64,000 nucleotides of DNA from SIG607 sp045586405. GTDB taxonomy: Bacteria > Bacillota > Clostridia > Oscillospirales > Acutalibacteraceae. A model generated the notes under the pieces. The model saw only the letters and a list, made by a program, of their open reading frames with translations, was not told where the DNA came from and did not search any database. Shown piece after piece: positions 8,976 to 17,030 of the stretch (position 1 is its first letter; the number at the start of each line of letters is the position of its first letter). Made by a program: the position numbers and the translations under genes. The stretch spans positions 5,083-69,082 of the forward strand of contig JAZNAG010000112.1 in the NCBI GenBank assembly GCA_045586405.1, given 5' to 3'.

Positions 8976-11900
8976 ATGAAAAAAAGCATAAGTATAATTC
9001 TTGCATTTTCCATTATTTTAAGCCTTTTTGTGTTTCCTGCAGTAGCTGAAACCGATAGTAAACTTGTTTACAAGTCGGATTTCACAGATACTTGCCCTAG
9101 TTATACAACTCAGGTTAAAAATTACAACATAGAGGGAATAAATTATAATTTCTCTATTCTTAACTATGGCTCAAACGGTAACGGCAATGTTGCTATCGAC
9201 TATGTTGATTTCGGCGGCAAAAAGGCTATGAGAATAAGGGCAAACGGTGACAAGGCAAACGTTGCCGTTACTCCCCTTAAGGCAGACGGCAGCCCCATTG
9301 TACTTGAAGAAGGTAAAACCTACACCGTTAAGGCTACCATTATTCCCGTACGCGTTGTTATAAACGATTACCAACGTTTTCTTACCGAGGCTTATGTAAG
9401 ACAGGACGGTAAATCGGACAACTCTACACCATATACAAATTATGCTTCAGTTGCTGAAAATAAGTGGTATGTACCCGGTGCTATCAAGCAACGCTCTGCC
9501 GCTGTTTATACCGACGGTGTAAAGGCTTACTATATGCTTTGCGACAGCACTAATACACAGAATATGCTTGCAAGTCATGCTGCCCTTTATACTTCCAATG
9601 CGGTTGCTTTTAGTTCTGTGAACAGTGTGGGGCTTAATGCTCAAACCGTTTATGACAACCAGGGTGCTGAAATAACAACCGTTACCTACGGCTATAAATC
9701 GGGCGGAGGTAACACCTTTAATATCAACCAGACGGTTAATACGCTGTGTCTTTCGGAAAGTGCTGCAGACGATACCGAAAACGATTTCGACGACCTTAAC
9801 GACTGGGGCATTACCAAAACTGCGGATGGTCTTTATAAGTACAATATAGAGAGCACAGAGGTTACATATACAAACCACCTTGCAATTTCTGTGCCGGGCA
9901 CCAATGCTAACGGCTATATAAAGGTTGAAAACGGGGTAGAGCCTATAGATACCCCAATAACCGTAGGAACAGAGCAGTATTGTAAGATTTATAACGAATA
10001 TTATATTACCGATATTGAGGTTTATGTAGAAGAAGAGGCAGAGGAAGAAGAGCCTCCTGTTGATGACTATGTTTCTGAGGACGAAGTAGACACAAATGTT
10101 TACTATAAATTTGATTTTTCGGCGCAGTGCCCTGCATATACTTCTTCGGTAACCGAAACCTACACAGGTCTTGGCGGATACTACGCTTCTGTAAATCAGT
10201 CTTCAAGTGCTACTACTGTGGTAGATTATGTAGAGTATAACGGCAAATATGCCATGCGCATACGTACCAACGGAGGAAGCGGTAATATAGTTGTAACTCC
10301 CCGTAAAAATGATGCGGAAAACACACCGATAAAACTCAAATCGGGTAACAACTATATAGTTAACTATAATCTTGTTGTATCAAGGTACGGAACAAGCGGT
10401 ACCGCCCGTCTTCTCAGCGAACCCTATGTTATTTCAAACGGCACTATAGAAACCAACGCACCCTATCCTAATCCCAGTATCTCCGAAAGCGAGTGGTATA
10501 AACCCGGTACGCAAAGCGGGGTTACAGGTTCAAAAAGCAGGGTTTACAGAAGTGCGGCTTGGTATTTAGGCGCACCTTACATAAACGAAACAGCAAAAAC
10601 ACCTACTGTTTACTATATTCAGGCTGATCCTGCAAATGCAGGTATTGTTGCAAGTTATGCGGGTCTTTATGTAGCCCCTATGATTAAACAGGTGTCAGGT
10701 TATACAGCCTTTGGACTTGACTTGCAAAAGGTGTATAACAATAACGGCGCAGAGGTTACATCTACTCTTGGATACAGCGCTGACTTGAAAAGCGGCAATA
10801 GTATGGTTGTTAAACAAAAAGTTAATGCTCTGCCTCGCAGCGAAGCCCCGTCAAACGACACCGAAAACGATTTTGATGACCTTAATGACTGGAATGTTTT
10901 AAGTGAAAACGGTTATTATAAGTACAAGAAGAACGGCAGTACCGACAGTTATTATACCGACCACTTCGGAATTTCGCTTCCTGCATGGGACAATACTACT
11001 CAGTACATAAAGGTTGAGGGTGACGTTGAACCCTTAAATGACAGTCAGGTAATAACTGTTGGCGGTGTAAAATACTGCCTTGCATATAACGAATACTTTA
11101 TAACTGACCTTTCTGTTACGGGTGGTGATATTATTACCTGCGAAATAGATTATAACGGTGGACACCCTTATAAAATTGCAACCGAAGCTCCCGCAACTAA
11201 GGAGTTTTACAAACACAGTATATTTGAAACAATGTCTGCCCATCGCGACGGCTGTAAGTTCCTCGGCTGGTATTTAGATAAGGAAATGACAGTTACTGCC
11301 GAAGGCAAACCTGTTGAAGAAAATAATAAATATTACGCAAAGTGGCTTATGTACGGTGACTGTGATTCAGACTTTATTGTCGATACCACCGACCTTGCAA
11401 AAATGAAACTTTTCCTTGCGGGAGCAGGGGATGTAGATGCAGGCGCAGACTGTGACGATAGTGATGGTATAGATACTACCGACCTTGCAAAATTAAAGTT
11501 ATATCTTGCAAATGCGGGAAGTTTAGGACCAAAGAGTGACGACTGGCGCACGCACCCCGAAGACTATAAACTTCTTGCTTTCACCTTCGATGATGTTCCT
11601 TCCTACACAACTGCTATAAACAATAACACACGCACAATTATAGATGCTTTTGTTAAATACGATGGAAAAGCAACCCTTTTCGTTACAGGTACTGGTATAA
11701 GACAAAGAGGTAAAGAGCTTGTTGAATACGGACTTTCTCAGGGCTTTGAGCTGGGTAATCATACCTCTACCCACGCCGACCTTACCGATCTCAGCAGAGA
11801 AGAAACCCTTAAAGAGATAACCGACCTTAACGACCTTGTAAAAGAGGAGTTTGGTTATGACCTTAAGTGGCTGAGAACCGGCGGTATTTCATATAATGAG

Positions 11901-12209
11901 TACTTGTGGGATATTATGACCGAACTTAATATGCCGGCATTCCGCGGTGGTTGTCCTATTTACGATTACAAGGAAACATGTACCGCAGACGAGGTTAAGG
12001 GCATAGTGCTTGATTATGCCAAAGACGGTATGATATACCTTATGCACGGCTTTTCCTCTGCTTCAGCAGGGTGCTTGGAGGAAACCTTGGGTATTCTTTA
12101 TGAACAGGGCTATCGTTTTGTTACTATTTCGGAATATTTTGAAATGCGCGGTATAACCGACATTACAACAACAAGGTTTATTACAGATTTAAGCCAGGTC
12201 GCTGACTAA
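8976..12209 (+). CDS. Secreted multidomain polysaccharide deacetylase with internal dockerin
   Basis: Exported 1077-residue protein. Residues 1-25 are a signal peptide. Two related modules follow (about 27-345 and 372-715), sharing AMRIR.NG and TENDFDDLNDW motifs; I do not recognise them, and they are joined by a Glu-rich linker at about 350-370. Residues about 720-792 resemble a Listeria/Bacteroides-type InlB B repeat (FLGWYLDKEM, KYYAKW). A type I dockerin lies at 794-851 with two Ca-binding loop-helix repeats, each carrying DTTDLAK. The C-terminal NodB domain (about 863-1060) shows TFDD (Asp872/873), HTSTH (929-933) and MHG, consistent with a metal-dependent carbohydrate de-N- or O-acetylase. 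The substrate cannot be read from the sequence. A dockerin implies docking to a cohesin elsewhere; none is encoded here. Confidence 0.88.
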   Translation: MKKSISIILAFSIILSLFVFPAVAETDSKLVYKSDFTDTCPSYTTQVKNYNIEGINYNFSILNYGSNGNGNVAIDYVDFGGKKAMRIRANGDKANVAVTPLKADGSPIVLEEGKTYTVKATIIPVRVVINDYQRFLTEAYVRQDGKSDNSTPYTNYASVAENKWYVPGAIKQRSAAVYTDGVKAYYMLCDSTNTQNMLASHAALYTSNAVAFSSVNSVGLNAQTVYDNQGAEITTVTYGYKSGGGNTFNINQTVNTLCLSESAADDTENDFDDLNDWGITKTADGLYKYNIESTEVTYTNHLAISVPGTNANGYIKVENGVEPIDTPITVGTEQYCKIYNEYYITDIEVYVEEEAEEEEPPVDDYVSEDEVDTNVYYKFDFSAQCPAYTSSVTETYTGLGGYYASVNQSSSATTVVDYVEYNGKYAMRIRTNGGSGNIVVTPRKNDAENTPIKLKSGNNYIVNYNLVVSRYGTSGTARLLSEPYVISNGTIETNAPYPNPSISESEWYKPGTQSGVTGSKSRVYRSAAWYLGAPYINETAKTPTVYYIQADPANAGIVASYAGLYVAPMIKQVSGYTAFGLDLQKVYNNNGAEVTSTLGYSADLKSGNSMVVKQKVNALPRSEAPSNDTENDFDDLNDWNVLSENGYYKYKKNGSTDSYYTDHFGISLPAWDNTTQYIKVEGDVEPLNDSQVITVGGVKYCLAYNEYFITDLSVTGGDIITCEIDYNGGHPYKIATEAPATKEFYKHSIFETMSAHRDGCKFLGWYLDKEMTVTAEGKPVEENNKYYAKWLMYGDCDSDFIVDTTDLAKMKLFLAGAGDVDAGADCDDSDGIDTTDLAKLKLYLANAGSLGPKSDDWRTHPEDYKLLAFTFDDVPSYTTAINNNTRTIIDAFVKYDGKATLFVTGTGIRQRGKELVEYGLSQGFELGNHTSTHADLTDLSREETLKEITDLNDLVKEEFGYDLKWLRTGGISYNEYLWDIMTELNMPAFRGGCPIYDYKETCTADEVKGIVLDYAKDGMIYLMHGFSSASAGCLEETLGILYEQGYRFVTISEYFEMRGITDITTTRFITDLSQVAD

Positions 12210-12212
12210 TAC

Positions 12213-12247
12213 AAAAAGACACTGTCTATGACAGTGTCTTTTTTATT
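12213..12247. terminator. Bidirectional terminator between convergent genes
   Basis: Perfect 14-bp stem (12213-12226 and 12230-12243) with a TAT loop, flanked by A-run and T-run, so it can end transcripts from both sides. It lies between the deacetylase gene and the - strand decarboxylase-like gene, overlapping the stop codon of the latter. Confidence 0.92.
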
Positions 12248-13535
12248 TTACAACGAAACAGGTTTTAATGCCGTAGTATTTAAAACATTCTATGGTTTTT
12301 TTGCTTATCTTTTCTCCGCAAACGGCAATGGGCACGGCAGGGGGGCAGGAAACATTTATATTGGCTAAAATTCTGCCTTCAGCCTCTTCTGTTTCGATTT
12401 CTTCTGAATCTGAAAGAAGTGCTTCTTGTAACGACAATATCTTTTCTGCCTTTTCAAATTTTGGCGGGAAAGAGGTTATAGGACTGAGCATTTCAATATC
12501 CTTTAATATCTCAAAAAGCCGTTCGAGGTCGGTGTTAAGGCTTAACATAAGCACTATAAAATCAGGATCGGCAAATTCGCATTCAGCGTTTTTCTCTCTT
12601 AAAAGCTCGGCAAAATCGAAACCTGTATAGCCGTACGCCTTTGTGCAAATGGTGATTTTGAGCGGTTCGTTCTCGTAAAGAGTATATCCTATGCTTCGAA
12701 GCCTTTTTTTCAGGTTTTCTACCCTTAAAATAAAGGCTGAAAGCTTTTCTCTAAAGCCGTCTGCCAAATAGCTGTTCAGCATATCAAGAGACTGCAAAAT
12801 AAGATAAGAAGGACTTGTTGAGCCGAAAACCGACAGAGCGTTTTTGGCGTTTTTTAAAATATCTTTGTCTCTTATATGAAGATAAGCACCGCCTGTCAGA
12901 CAGGGCAGGGTTTTGTGGGCAGAATCGCAACACATATTGGCGCCAAGGTCAATAGGGTGAAGGGAAGGGCTTAAAAATTTAAGATACGCGCCGTGGGCAT
13001 TATCTACAATAAGCATTTTACCGAATTTATTACAAATACTGCTGATAGCCGAAATATCGGCCATTTGACCTAAATAATCGGGAGTTGTAATATATACGGC
13101 GTCGGGATTTTCTTTTTTTATTTCCTTTTCTAAATCTTGCTTTTCAAAAGAGCAGGAAAGATATGAAGAATTTCCGTAAAGCCATATAATTTCAATATTC
13201 AGTATGGCGCAGGCGGTTAAAAAAGTCTTGTGGGCGTTTCTGCCTGCAAGTATTTTTTTGATACCGTTTTGCTTTGCGAGAAATAGCATAGCACGAATAC
13301 AGTGGGACGAGCCCTCTGTACTGTAAAAGGTATCGGCACCGAAAAGAAAACTTGCATTCTCTTCGCTTTGCTTTATTATTCCGTCAGCGTTATAAAGACT
13401 GTCAGCGCCGCAAATTTCGGTGATATCAAGGCTTTCAAAGCCAAGAATATCTTTACCCTTGTGGCCCGGCATATGAAGGCGCAGAGTGTCTTTTTCTTCA
13501 TATTTTTTAACAAAATCACAAATTGGTGTGTTCAC
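12243..13535 (-). CDS. Orn/Lys/Arg decarboxylase family PLP enzyme
   Basis: Fold-type I PLP enzyme of the amino-acid decarboxylase family, short form lacking the N-terminal wing domain (430 residues, like Bacillus YaaO/SpeA-type proteins). The GTG at 13535 shares its G with the scfB stop (TAGTG) and has AGGCGG 9 bases upstream; a start upstream of this would run into scfB. Seen: LHMPGHKGK near residue 20, DNAHGA with the PLP-binding Asp178, and SAHKTL with the Schiff-base Lys208. Substrate undetermined (arginine, lysine or ornithine are the family options). The coupling to scfB, rather than the common position beside tmk/holB, is unusual. Confidence 0.88.
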   Translation of the reverse strand: MNTPICDFVKKYEEKDTLRLHMPGHKGKDILGFESLDITEICGADSLYNADGIIKQSEENASFLFGADTFYSTEGSSHCIRAMLFLAKQNGIKKILAGRNAHKTFLTACAILNIEIIWLYGNSSYLSCSFEKQDLEKEIKKENPDAVYITTPDYLGQMADISAISSICNKFGKMLIVDNAHGAYLKFLSPSLHPIDLGANMCCDSAHKTLPCLTGGAYLHIRDKDILKNAKNALSVFGSTSPSYLILQSLDMLNSYLADGFREKLSAFILRVENLKKRLRSIGYTLYENEPLKITICTKAYGYTGFDFAELLREKNAECEFADPDFIVLMLSLNTDLERLFEILKDIEMLSPITSFPPKFEKAEKILSLQEALLSDSEEIETEEAEGRILANINVSCPPAVPIAVCGEKISKKTIECFKYYGIKTCFVVK

Positions 13536-14911
13536 TATACTTTTCCGCCTAACTGCCTTGAAACTGCCACAGCAATAGCACATTCCATACGCTTCTTAAA
13601 CAGTTCACAGCCGTATTTATATACACCGGTAACACTGCCTGTAGAGTGATAAGCATTAGCGGCGCATCCTCCCGAGCAATAGAGCCTTGCCCAGCAGGTT
13701 CTGCATTCTTCTCTGGCATACACATTACAGCTCTTAAACTCGTTCTGAACGGCGGTATTTTCTACGCCGTTCCATATATCGCCCAGTTTGAATTTTTCTT
13801 CACCTACAAACTGGTGGCAGGGATAAAGGTCACCCCAAGGAGTAACCGCCATATACTCGGTACCAGAGCCGCAGCCCGAAATTCTCTTATAAATGCATGG
13901 GCCGTCATTTAAATCTATCATATAGTGGTAGAAGGTAAAGGGAGCGCCTTCCTTATCCTTTTGAAGCATAAGCTCGACAAGTTTTTCATACTGCTCCATA
14001 ACAATGGGCAGATCGTCTAAAGTAAGCTCTGACGGGTCCCCCGCGGCACAGACAACCGGCTCCATACTAAGCTCCGTAAAGCCAAGGCTAAGCATTTCCT
14101 TAATATCCTCTAAAAAGTCGGGGTTAGCGTGGGTAAAGGTGCCGCGCATATAGTAATTTTTATTGTTTCTTGCCTTAACCAGTTTCTGAAATTTAGGAAC
14201 GATTTTATCAAAACTGCCTTTGCCGTTATAGTCAACGCGGAAGCGGTCATGTATCTCTTTTCTGCCGTCAAGACTAAGCACAACGTTGCTCATTTCTTTA
14301 TTGGCAAATTCAATAACATCGTCGTCAATCAGCAGACCGTTTGTGGTAAGGGTAAAGCGGAAGTTTTTGCCTTTTTCCTTTTCGATAGAACGGGCATAAG
14401 CCACCATCTGCTTTACAACCTCAAAGTTCATAAGCGGCTCGCCGCCAAAAAAGTCTACCTCAAGATTTCTTCTGCTTCCGGAATTTTCAACAAGAAAATC
14501 AAGGGCGCGTTTACCAACCTCAAAACTCATAATGGCTCTTTCACCGTGGTATTTGCCCTGACTTGCAAAACAGTATTCACAGTTTAAATTACAGGTATGG
14601 GCAATATGAATACAAAGGGCTTTTATAACACCTGCTGTTTTATCTTTAAGGGTAGTTGCCATACCTTCAAAGGTGTCCTCTGAAAAAAGCTTACCGTCTT
14701 TGGCAATGTCATTTATTTGGTCATAACAGTCAAGAATTTCCTTTTCGGCAACGTGGTTGTATTTAGCTTTAATTGTTTTAACTATATGGTCTTTACTGTT
14801 GTCACTAAACAGCGAAATAATATCGTAAGCAATATCGTCGACAACGTGAACAGCGCCGCTGCAAATATCAAGAACTATGTTGTGACCGCATTGTTTAAAC
14901 TGATGAATCAT
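13535..14911 (-). CDS. scfB: SCIFF peptide radical SAM maturase (thioether-forming)
   Basis: Radical SAM/SPASM enzyme that installs Cys-to-residue thioether links in the SCIFF (ranthipeptide) precursor. 458 residues. Residues 1-90 look like a PqqD-type peptide-recognition domain. The radical SAM cluster CNLNCEYC has Cys107, Cys111 and Cys114, and FFGGEPL follows at 154-160. The SPASM region has Cys347, 365, 395, 403, 406, 412, 416 and 435 for auxiliary Fe-S clusters. AAGGAG precedes the ATG. The precursor gene scfA lies 62 bases upstream on the same strand with a hairpin terminator between. Enzyme and precursor together leave little doubt about the family; the exact linkage pattern in this peptide is not known from sequence. 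Confidence 0.95.
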   Translation of the reverse strand: MIHQFKQCGHNIVLDICSGAVHVVDDIAYDIISLFSDNSKDHIVKTIKAKYNHVAEKEILDCYDQINDIAKDGKLFSEDTFEGMATTLKDKTAGVIKALCIHIAHTCNLNCEYCFASQGKYHGERAIMSFEVGKRALDFLVENSGSRRNLEVDFFGGEPLMNFEVVKQMVAYARSIEKEKGKNFRFTLTTNGLLIDDDVIEFANKEMSNVVLSLDGRKEIHDRFRVDYNGKGSFDKIVPKFQKLVKARNNKNYYMRGTFTHANPDFLEDIKEMLSLGFTELSMEPVVCAAGDPSELTLDDLPIVMEQYEKLVELMLQKDKEGAPFTFYHYMIDLNDGPCIYKRISGCGSGTEYMAVTPWGDLYPCHQFVGEEKFKLGDIWNGVENTAVQNEFKSCNVYAREECRTCWARLYCSGGCAANAYHSTGSVTGVYKYGCELFKKRMECAIAVAVSRQLGGKV

Positions 14912-14934
14912 TTATAAAACTCCTTAAATTAAAG

Positions 14935-14963
14935 AAAAAATGCCGCCGAAGCGGCGGCATTTA
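14935..14963 (-). terminator. Hairpin terminator/attenuator between scfA and scfB
   Basis: GC-rich stem (about 14940-14948 and 14952-14960, loop of 3) followed on the - strand by a run of T (complement of A-run 14935-14940). Placed just after scfA and before scfB, it should let the precursor transcript exceed the maturase transcript. Confidence 0.85.
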
Positions 14964-14973
14964 AGTTTAGCAA

Positions 14974-15126
14974 TTATTTGCTTTCAGATTTGTTTTCGCA
15001 CTCCTGATTAGCAATACCGCAGCTTGTTTTACAAGCAGACTGACAAGAAGTCTGGCATTCGCCGCAGCCGCCGTTTTTAGCGCTTTCACAAAGATTACGT
15101 GTTTCAATAGTAATAATATGTTTCAT
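14974..15126 (-). CDS. scfA: SCIFF (six-Cys-in-forty-five type) ranthipeptide precursor
   Basis: 50-residue peptide. It begins MKHIITIETRNL and contains the conserved core CGECQTSCQSACKTSC at residues 21-36, followed by GIANQECEN. Cysteines lie at 13, 21, 24, 28, 32, 36 and 43, seven in all where the family is named for six. The ribosome site GGAGGT (complement of 15134-15139) is 7 bases upstream of the ATG, and a near-consensus promoter lies beyond it. The peptide is the substrate of the adjacent radical SAM enzyme, which in studied relatives makes thioether bridges from these cysteines. Small enough to be missed by gene callers. Its biological role is unsettled; signalling has been proposed for relatives. 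Confidence 0.95.
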   Translation of the reverse strand: MKHIITIETRNLCESAKNGGCGECQTSCQSACKTSCGIANQECENKSESK

Positions 15127-15159
15127 TGTACTGACCTCCAATACATTTTCTCTACTAAA

Positions 15160-15188
15160 ATAATAACATATCGGTTTTAATAAGTCAA
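15160..15188 (-). promoter_or_regulatory. Sigma-A type promoter for scfA-scfB
   Basis: On the - strand TTGACT (complement of 15183-15188), a 17-base spacer and TATTAT (complement of 15160-15165), 34 bases upstream of the scfA ATG. Strong match to consensus. Confidence 0.85.
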
Positions 15189-15215
15189 TAGTATAGGTCT
15201 TAAAAACATAAATTA

Positions 15216-15488
15216 TTATTTCTTTCGTTTAGAGGCGGTAAGAGCAGTTTCTCCCGATAAATACATAATGAGAAGACCGAACAAAGTAGCGGCACTTGCA
15301 ACGTAAATTATGATGGGAATAAATTGCTTATAGATAAATGTGCAGATAAGCTCTGCAGTGCTTCCGCCGATTATCAGCGCTGCGATATAACCGAAAAATG
15401 TGGCGCCGCCTGCAAAAAGAGTAATCATAATAAGATAGCCGAAAATCATTCTGAGAACTGAGCATATTTTTTTAAGTGTTTCTTTCAT
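15216..15488 (-). CDS. Small membrane protein, partner of the DctM-like permease
   Basis: 90 residues, mostly hydrophobic, with about two membrane spans (roughly residues 15-43 and 52-80) and a basic C-terminus (SKRKK). AAGGAGGTG precedes the ATG. It lies 12 bases downstream of the permease gene, so the two are almost certainly co-transcribed and may form one transporter. TRAP small permeases (DctQ) are about 160 residues with four spans, so this is too short to be a standard one. I do not recognise the family. Confidence 0.7.
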   Translation of the reverse strand: MKETLKKICSVLRMIFGYLIMITLFAGGATFFGYIAALIIGGSTAELICTFIYKQFIPIIIYVASAATLFGLLIMYLSGETALTASKRKK

Positions 15489-15500
15489 AGTGGCACCTCC

Positions 15501-16859
15501 TTAAAGTCCCAAAATGGGAAGGAATCCCATAAGAACAATTACTTCCAGAATATAGTGAGCGAACACCCACCACAAGTCGTTTTTAACGGTTTTGTCGAAA
15601 TCAGAGCCTGCAAGTGACATACCTGCGTAAAGACCTAAGGCAAGGGGAGGCGTGATACCGCACATAACACCGCAGATACAAGGAAGCATAGCGGCGGCAA
15701 GAATCGGGTTAACACCAACTGTAGCCAGTGTAGATATAAACACAGGTCCGAAAATAACAACAAGCGAAGAACCGGGAATTACCATTCCAAGGAAGCAGGT
15801 GAGGGTACAAATAAACAGTATCATACCGATTTTATTGAAGTTCATTGAAACAATAAATGCTTCCATATCAGCGGCAACGTTAAGGTCCTTAAACATAGCG
15901 CCTATCATATAACCAAAGATACATACACCAATGGTAGGAGCGATAGATTTGACACTGCTTGCAAACATTTTTGCAATAGCGTGAGGAGTAACGGTTTTCT
16001 TATCTTTAACAATAAGACAAGCATAAAGACTGGCGATACCTGCTACAAATAAAAGCATACTTGAGGACAGATATTTTGCACCGGTTGCACCAAGTCTTTC
16101 GGTAAAGAAATTATCTTTGAATAAATAGTCAAATACAAAGGGAAGAAGGATAATTGCAGGAAGAAGTAAACCCTGCCAGTTTTCCTTTACAACGTCTTTT
16201 AGTACGGGACGGTCTTCTTTTGCAATAGGCTTTATTTTATAGTATTTGCAGAATAAAAATACCATTATCAGTTTCTCTAAAATAAACCACAGAGAAATAC
16301 CCCATAGTATTATCCAGAATTCTCCTTGACCAATATTAGAATTTGGATAAAGAGCCATAAAAGCACCGAGAGCGGCAACTATATTTGAAGACGGGGGAAT
16401 CATATTACCGAGATAGCTGGCATTACTCTCAACATTTGCGGCAAGCTCTGCGGGGAAGCCTGAGCGCTTCATTGTAGGAATGGTTATTGAGCCGGTCGCC
16501 ATAACGTTACCTGGGCCGCTACCTGAAAGCGCACCCATAAATGAACTTGCGACTACCGAGGCGTAGCCTGCACCGCCCGGTATACGGCCTAGAAGCGCAA
16601 GAATTATGGAAACGCTTCCGTCAATTACCTTCGTTTTTGTCATAATTACCGACATAGCTACAAAGGCAATCATTGAATAAATAAGTGATGTGGAAAGACC
16701 TTCATCTATGTAAGACAGAACGTTCTTCCAGGTGCCTGTTACGGCAAGAAGAACTATAAAGCTTACTAGAACAGCCTCGTATACAGGGCGCTTAAATAAT
16801 ATGAACCAAACGCATATTATAAGCAACAGTATACCAAGAAAAATAAAGGTTGATGGCAT
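15501..16859 (-). CDS. TRAP large-permease (DctM-like) family transporter
   Basis: 452-residue polytopic membrane protein, about 10-12 hydrophobic segments. The motif region GSGPGNVMATGSITIPTMKR around residues 113-132, followed by NASYLGNMIPPSS, matches the DctM/TRAP large-permease signature. The later GITPPLALGLYAG repeats that character in the second half. Likely an ion-coupled organic-acid importer, substrate unknown. GAAAGGAAG precedes the ATG and a fully consensus promoter lies upstream. No TRAP periplasmic binding protein is encoded nearby, so it may work without one. A LysR regulator is divergently encoded and is its probable controller. Confidence 0.72.
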   Translation of the reverse strand: MPSTFIFLGILLLIICVWFILFKRPVYEAVLVSFIVLLAVTGTWKNVLSYIDEGLSTSLIYSMIAFVAMSVIMTKTKVIDGSVSIILALLGRIPGGAGYASVVASSFMGALSGSGPGNVMATGSITIPTMKRSGFPAELAANVESNASYLGNMIPPSSNIVAALGAFMALYPNSNIGQGEFWIILWGISLWFILEKLIMVFLFCKYYKIKPIAKEDRPVLKDVVKENWQGLLLPAIILLPFVFDYLFKDNFFTERLGATGAKYLSSSMLLFVAGIASLYACLIVKDKKTVTPHAIAKMFASSVKSIAPTIGVCIFGYMIGAMFKDLNVAADMEAFIVSMNFNKIGMILFICTLTCFLGMVIPGSSLVVIFGPVFISTLATVGVNPILAAAMLPCICGVMCGITPPLALGLYAGMSLAGSDFDKTVKNDLWWVFAHYILEVIVLMGFLPILGL

Positions 16860-16904
16860 AACATTACTTCCTTTCGGTTATAGTATGTATTACATTTTGG
16901 TTAT

Positions 16905-16933
16905 ATTATAACTCCGCCCATATCGTTTGTCAA
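16905..16933 (-). promoter_or_regulatory. Consensus promoter of the permease operon, overlapping an inverted repeat
   Basis: On the - strand TTGACA (complement of 16928-16933), a 17-base spacer, TATAAT (complement of 16905-16910): a perfect sigma-A promoter. The -10 sits inside GTTAT-ATT-ATAAC at 16900-16912, a likely regulator-binding dyad. Confidence 0.88.
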
Positions 16934-16947
16934 CAGTTATTTTTAGG

Positions 16948-16976
16948 TTGAAATAGGAGAAAATAAATGATATAAT
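16948..16976 (+). promoter_or_regulatory. Sigma-A type promoter of the LysR gene
   Basis: TTGAAA at 16948-16953, a 17-base spacer and TATAAT at 16971-16976, 54 bases before the regulator start. It is back-to-back with the permease promoter. Confidence 0.82.
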
Positions 16977-16984
16977 TATAAAAA

Positions 16985-17003
16985 AGTTATAACTACCATA
17001 ACT
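16985..17003. promoter_or_regulatory. Inverted repeat AGTTAT-N7-ATAACT, probable LysR operator
   Basis: Perfect 6-bp arms at 16985-16990 and 16998-17003, just downstream of the regulator's -10 box, where a bound protein would repress its own gene. The same GTTAT/ATAAC half-site recurs at 16900-16904, 16908-16912 (over the permease -10) and 16877-16881. The shared motif across both promoters suggests one regulator acting on both. Binding by the adjacent LysR protein is inferred. Confidence 0.6.
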
Positions 17004-17030
17004 ATTTTAAAGCAAAGGAGAACAACAGTT

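Noticed and set aside
13536..13583. A longer decarboxylase start 16 codons upstream of GTG 13535
   Set aside because: It would lie inside scfB, has no ribosome site, and the extra residues do not belong to the family; the GTG sharing a base with the scfB stop is well placed.
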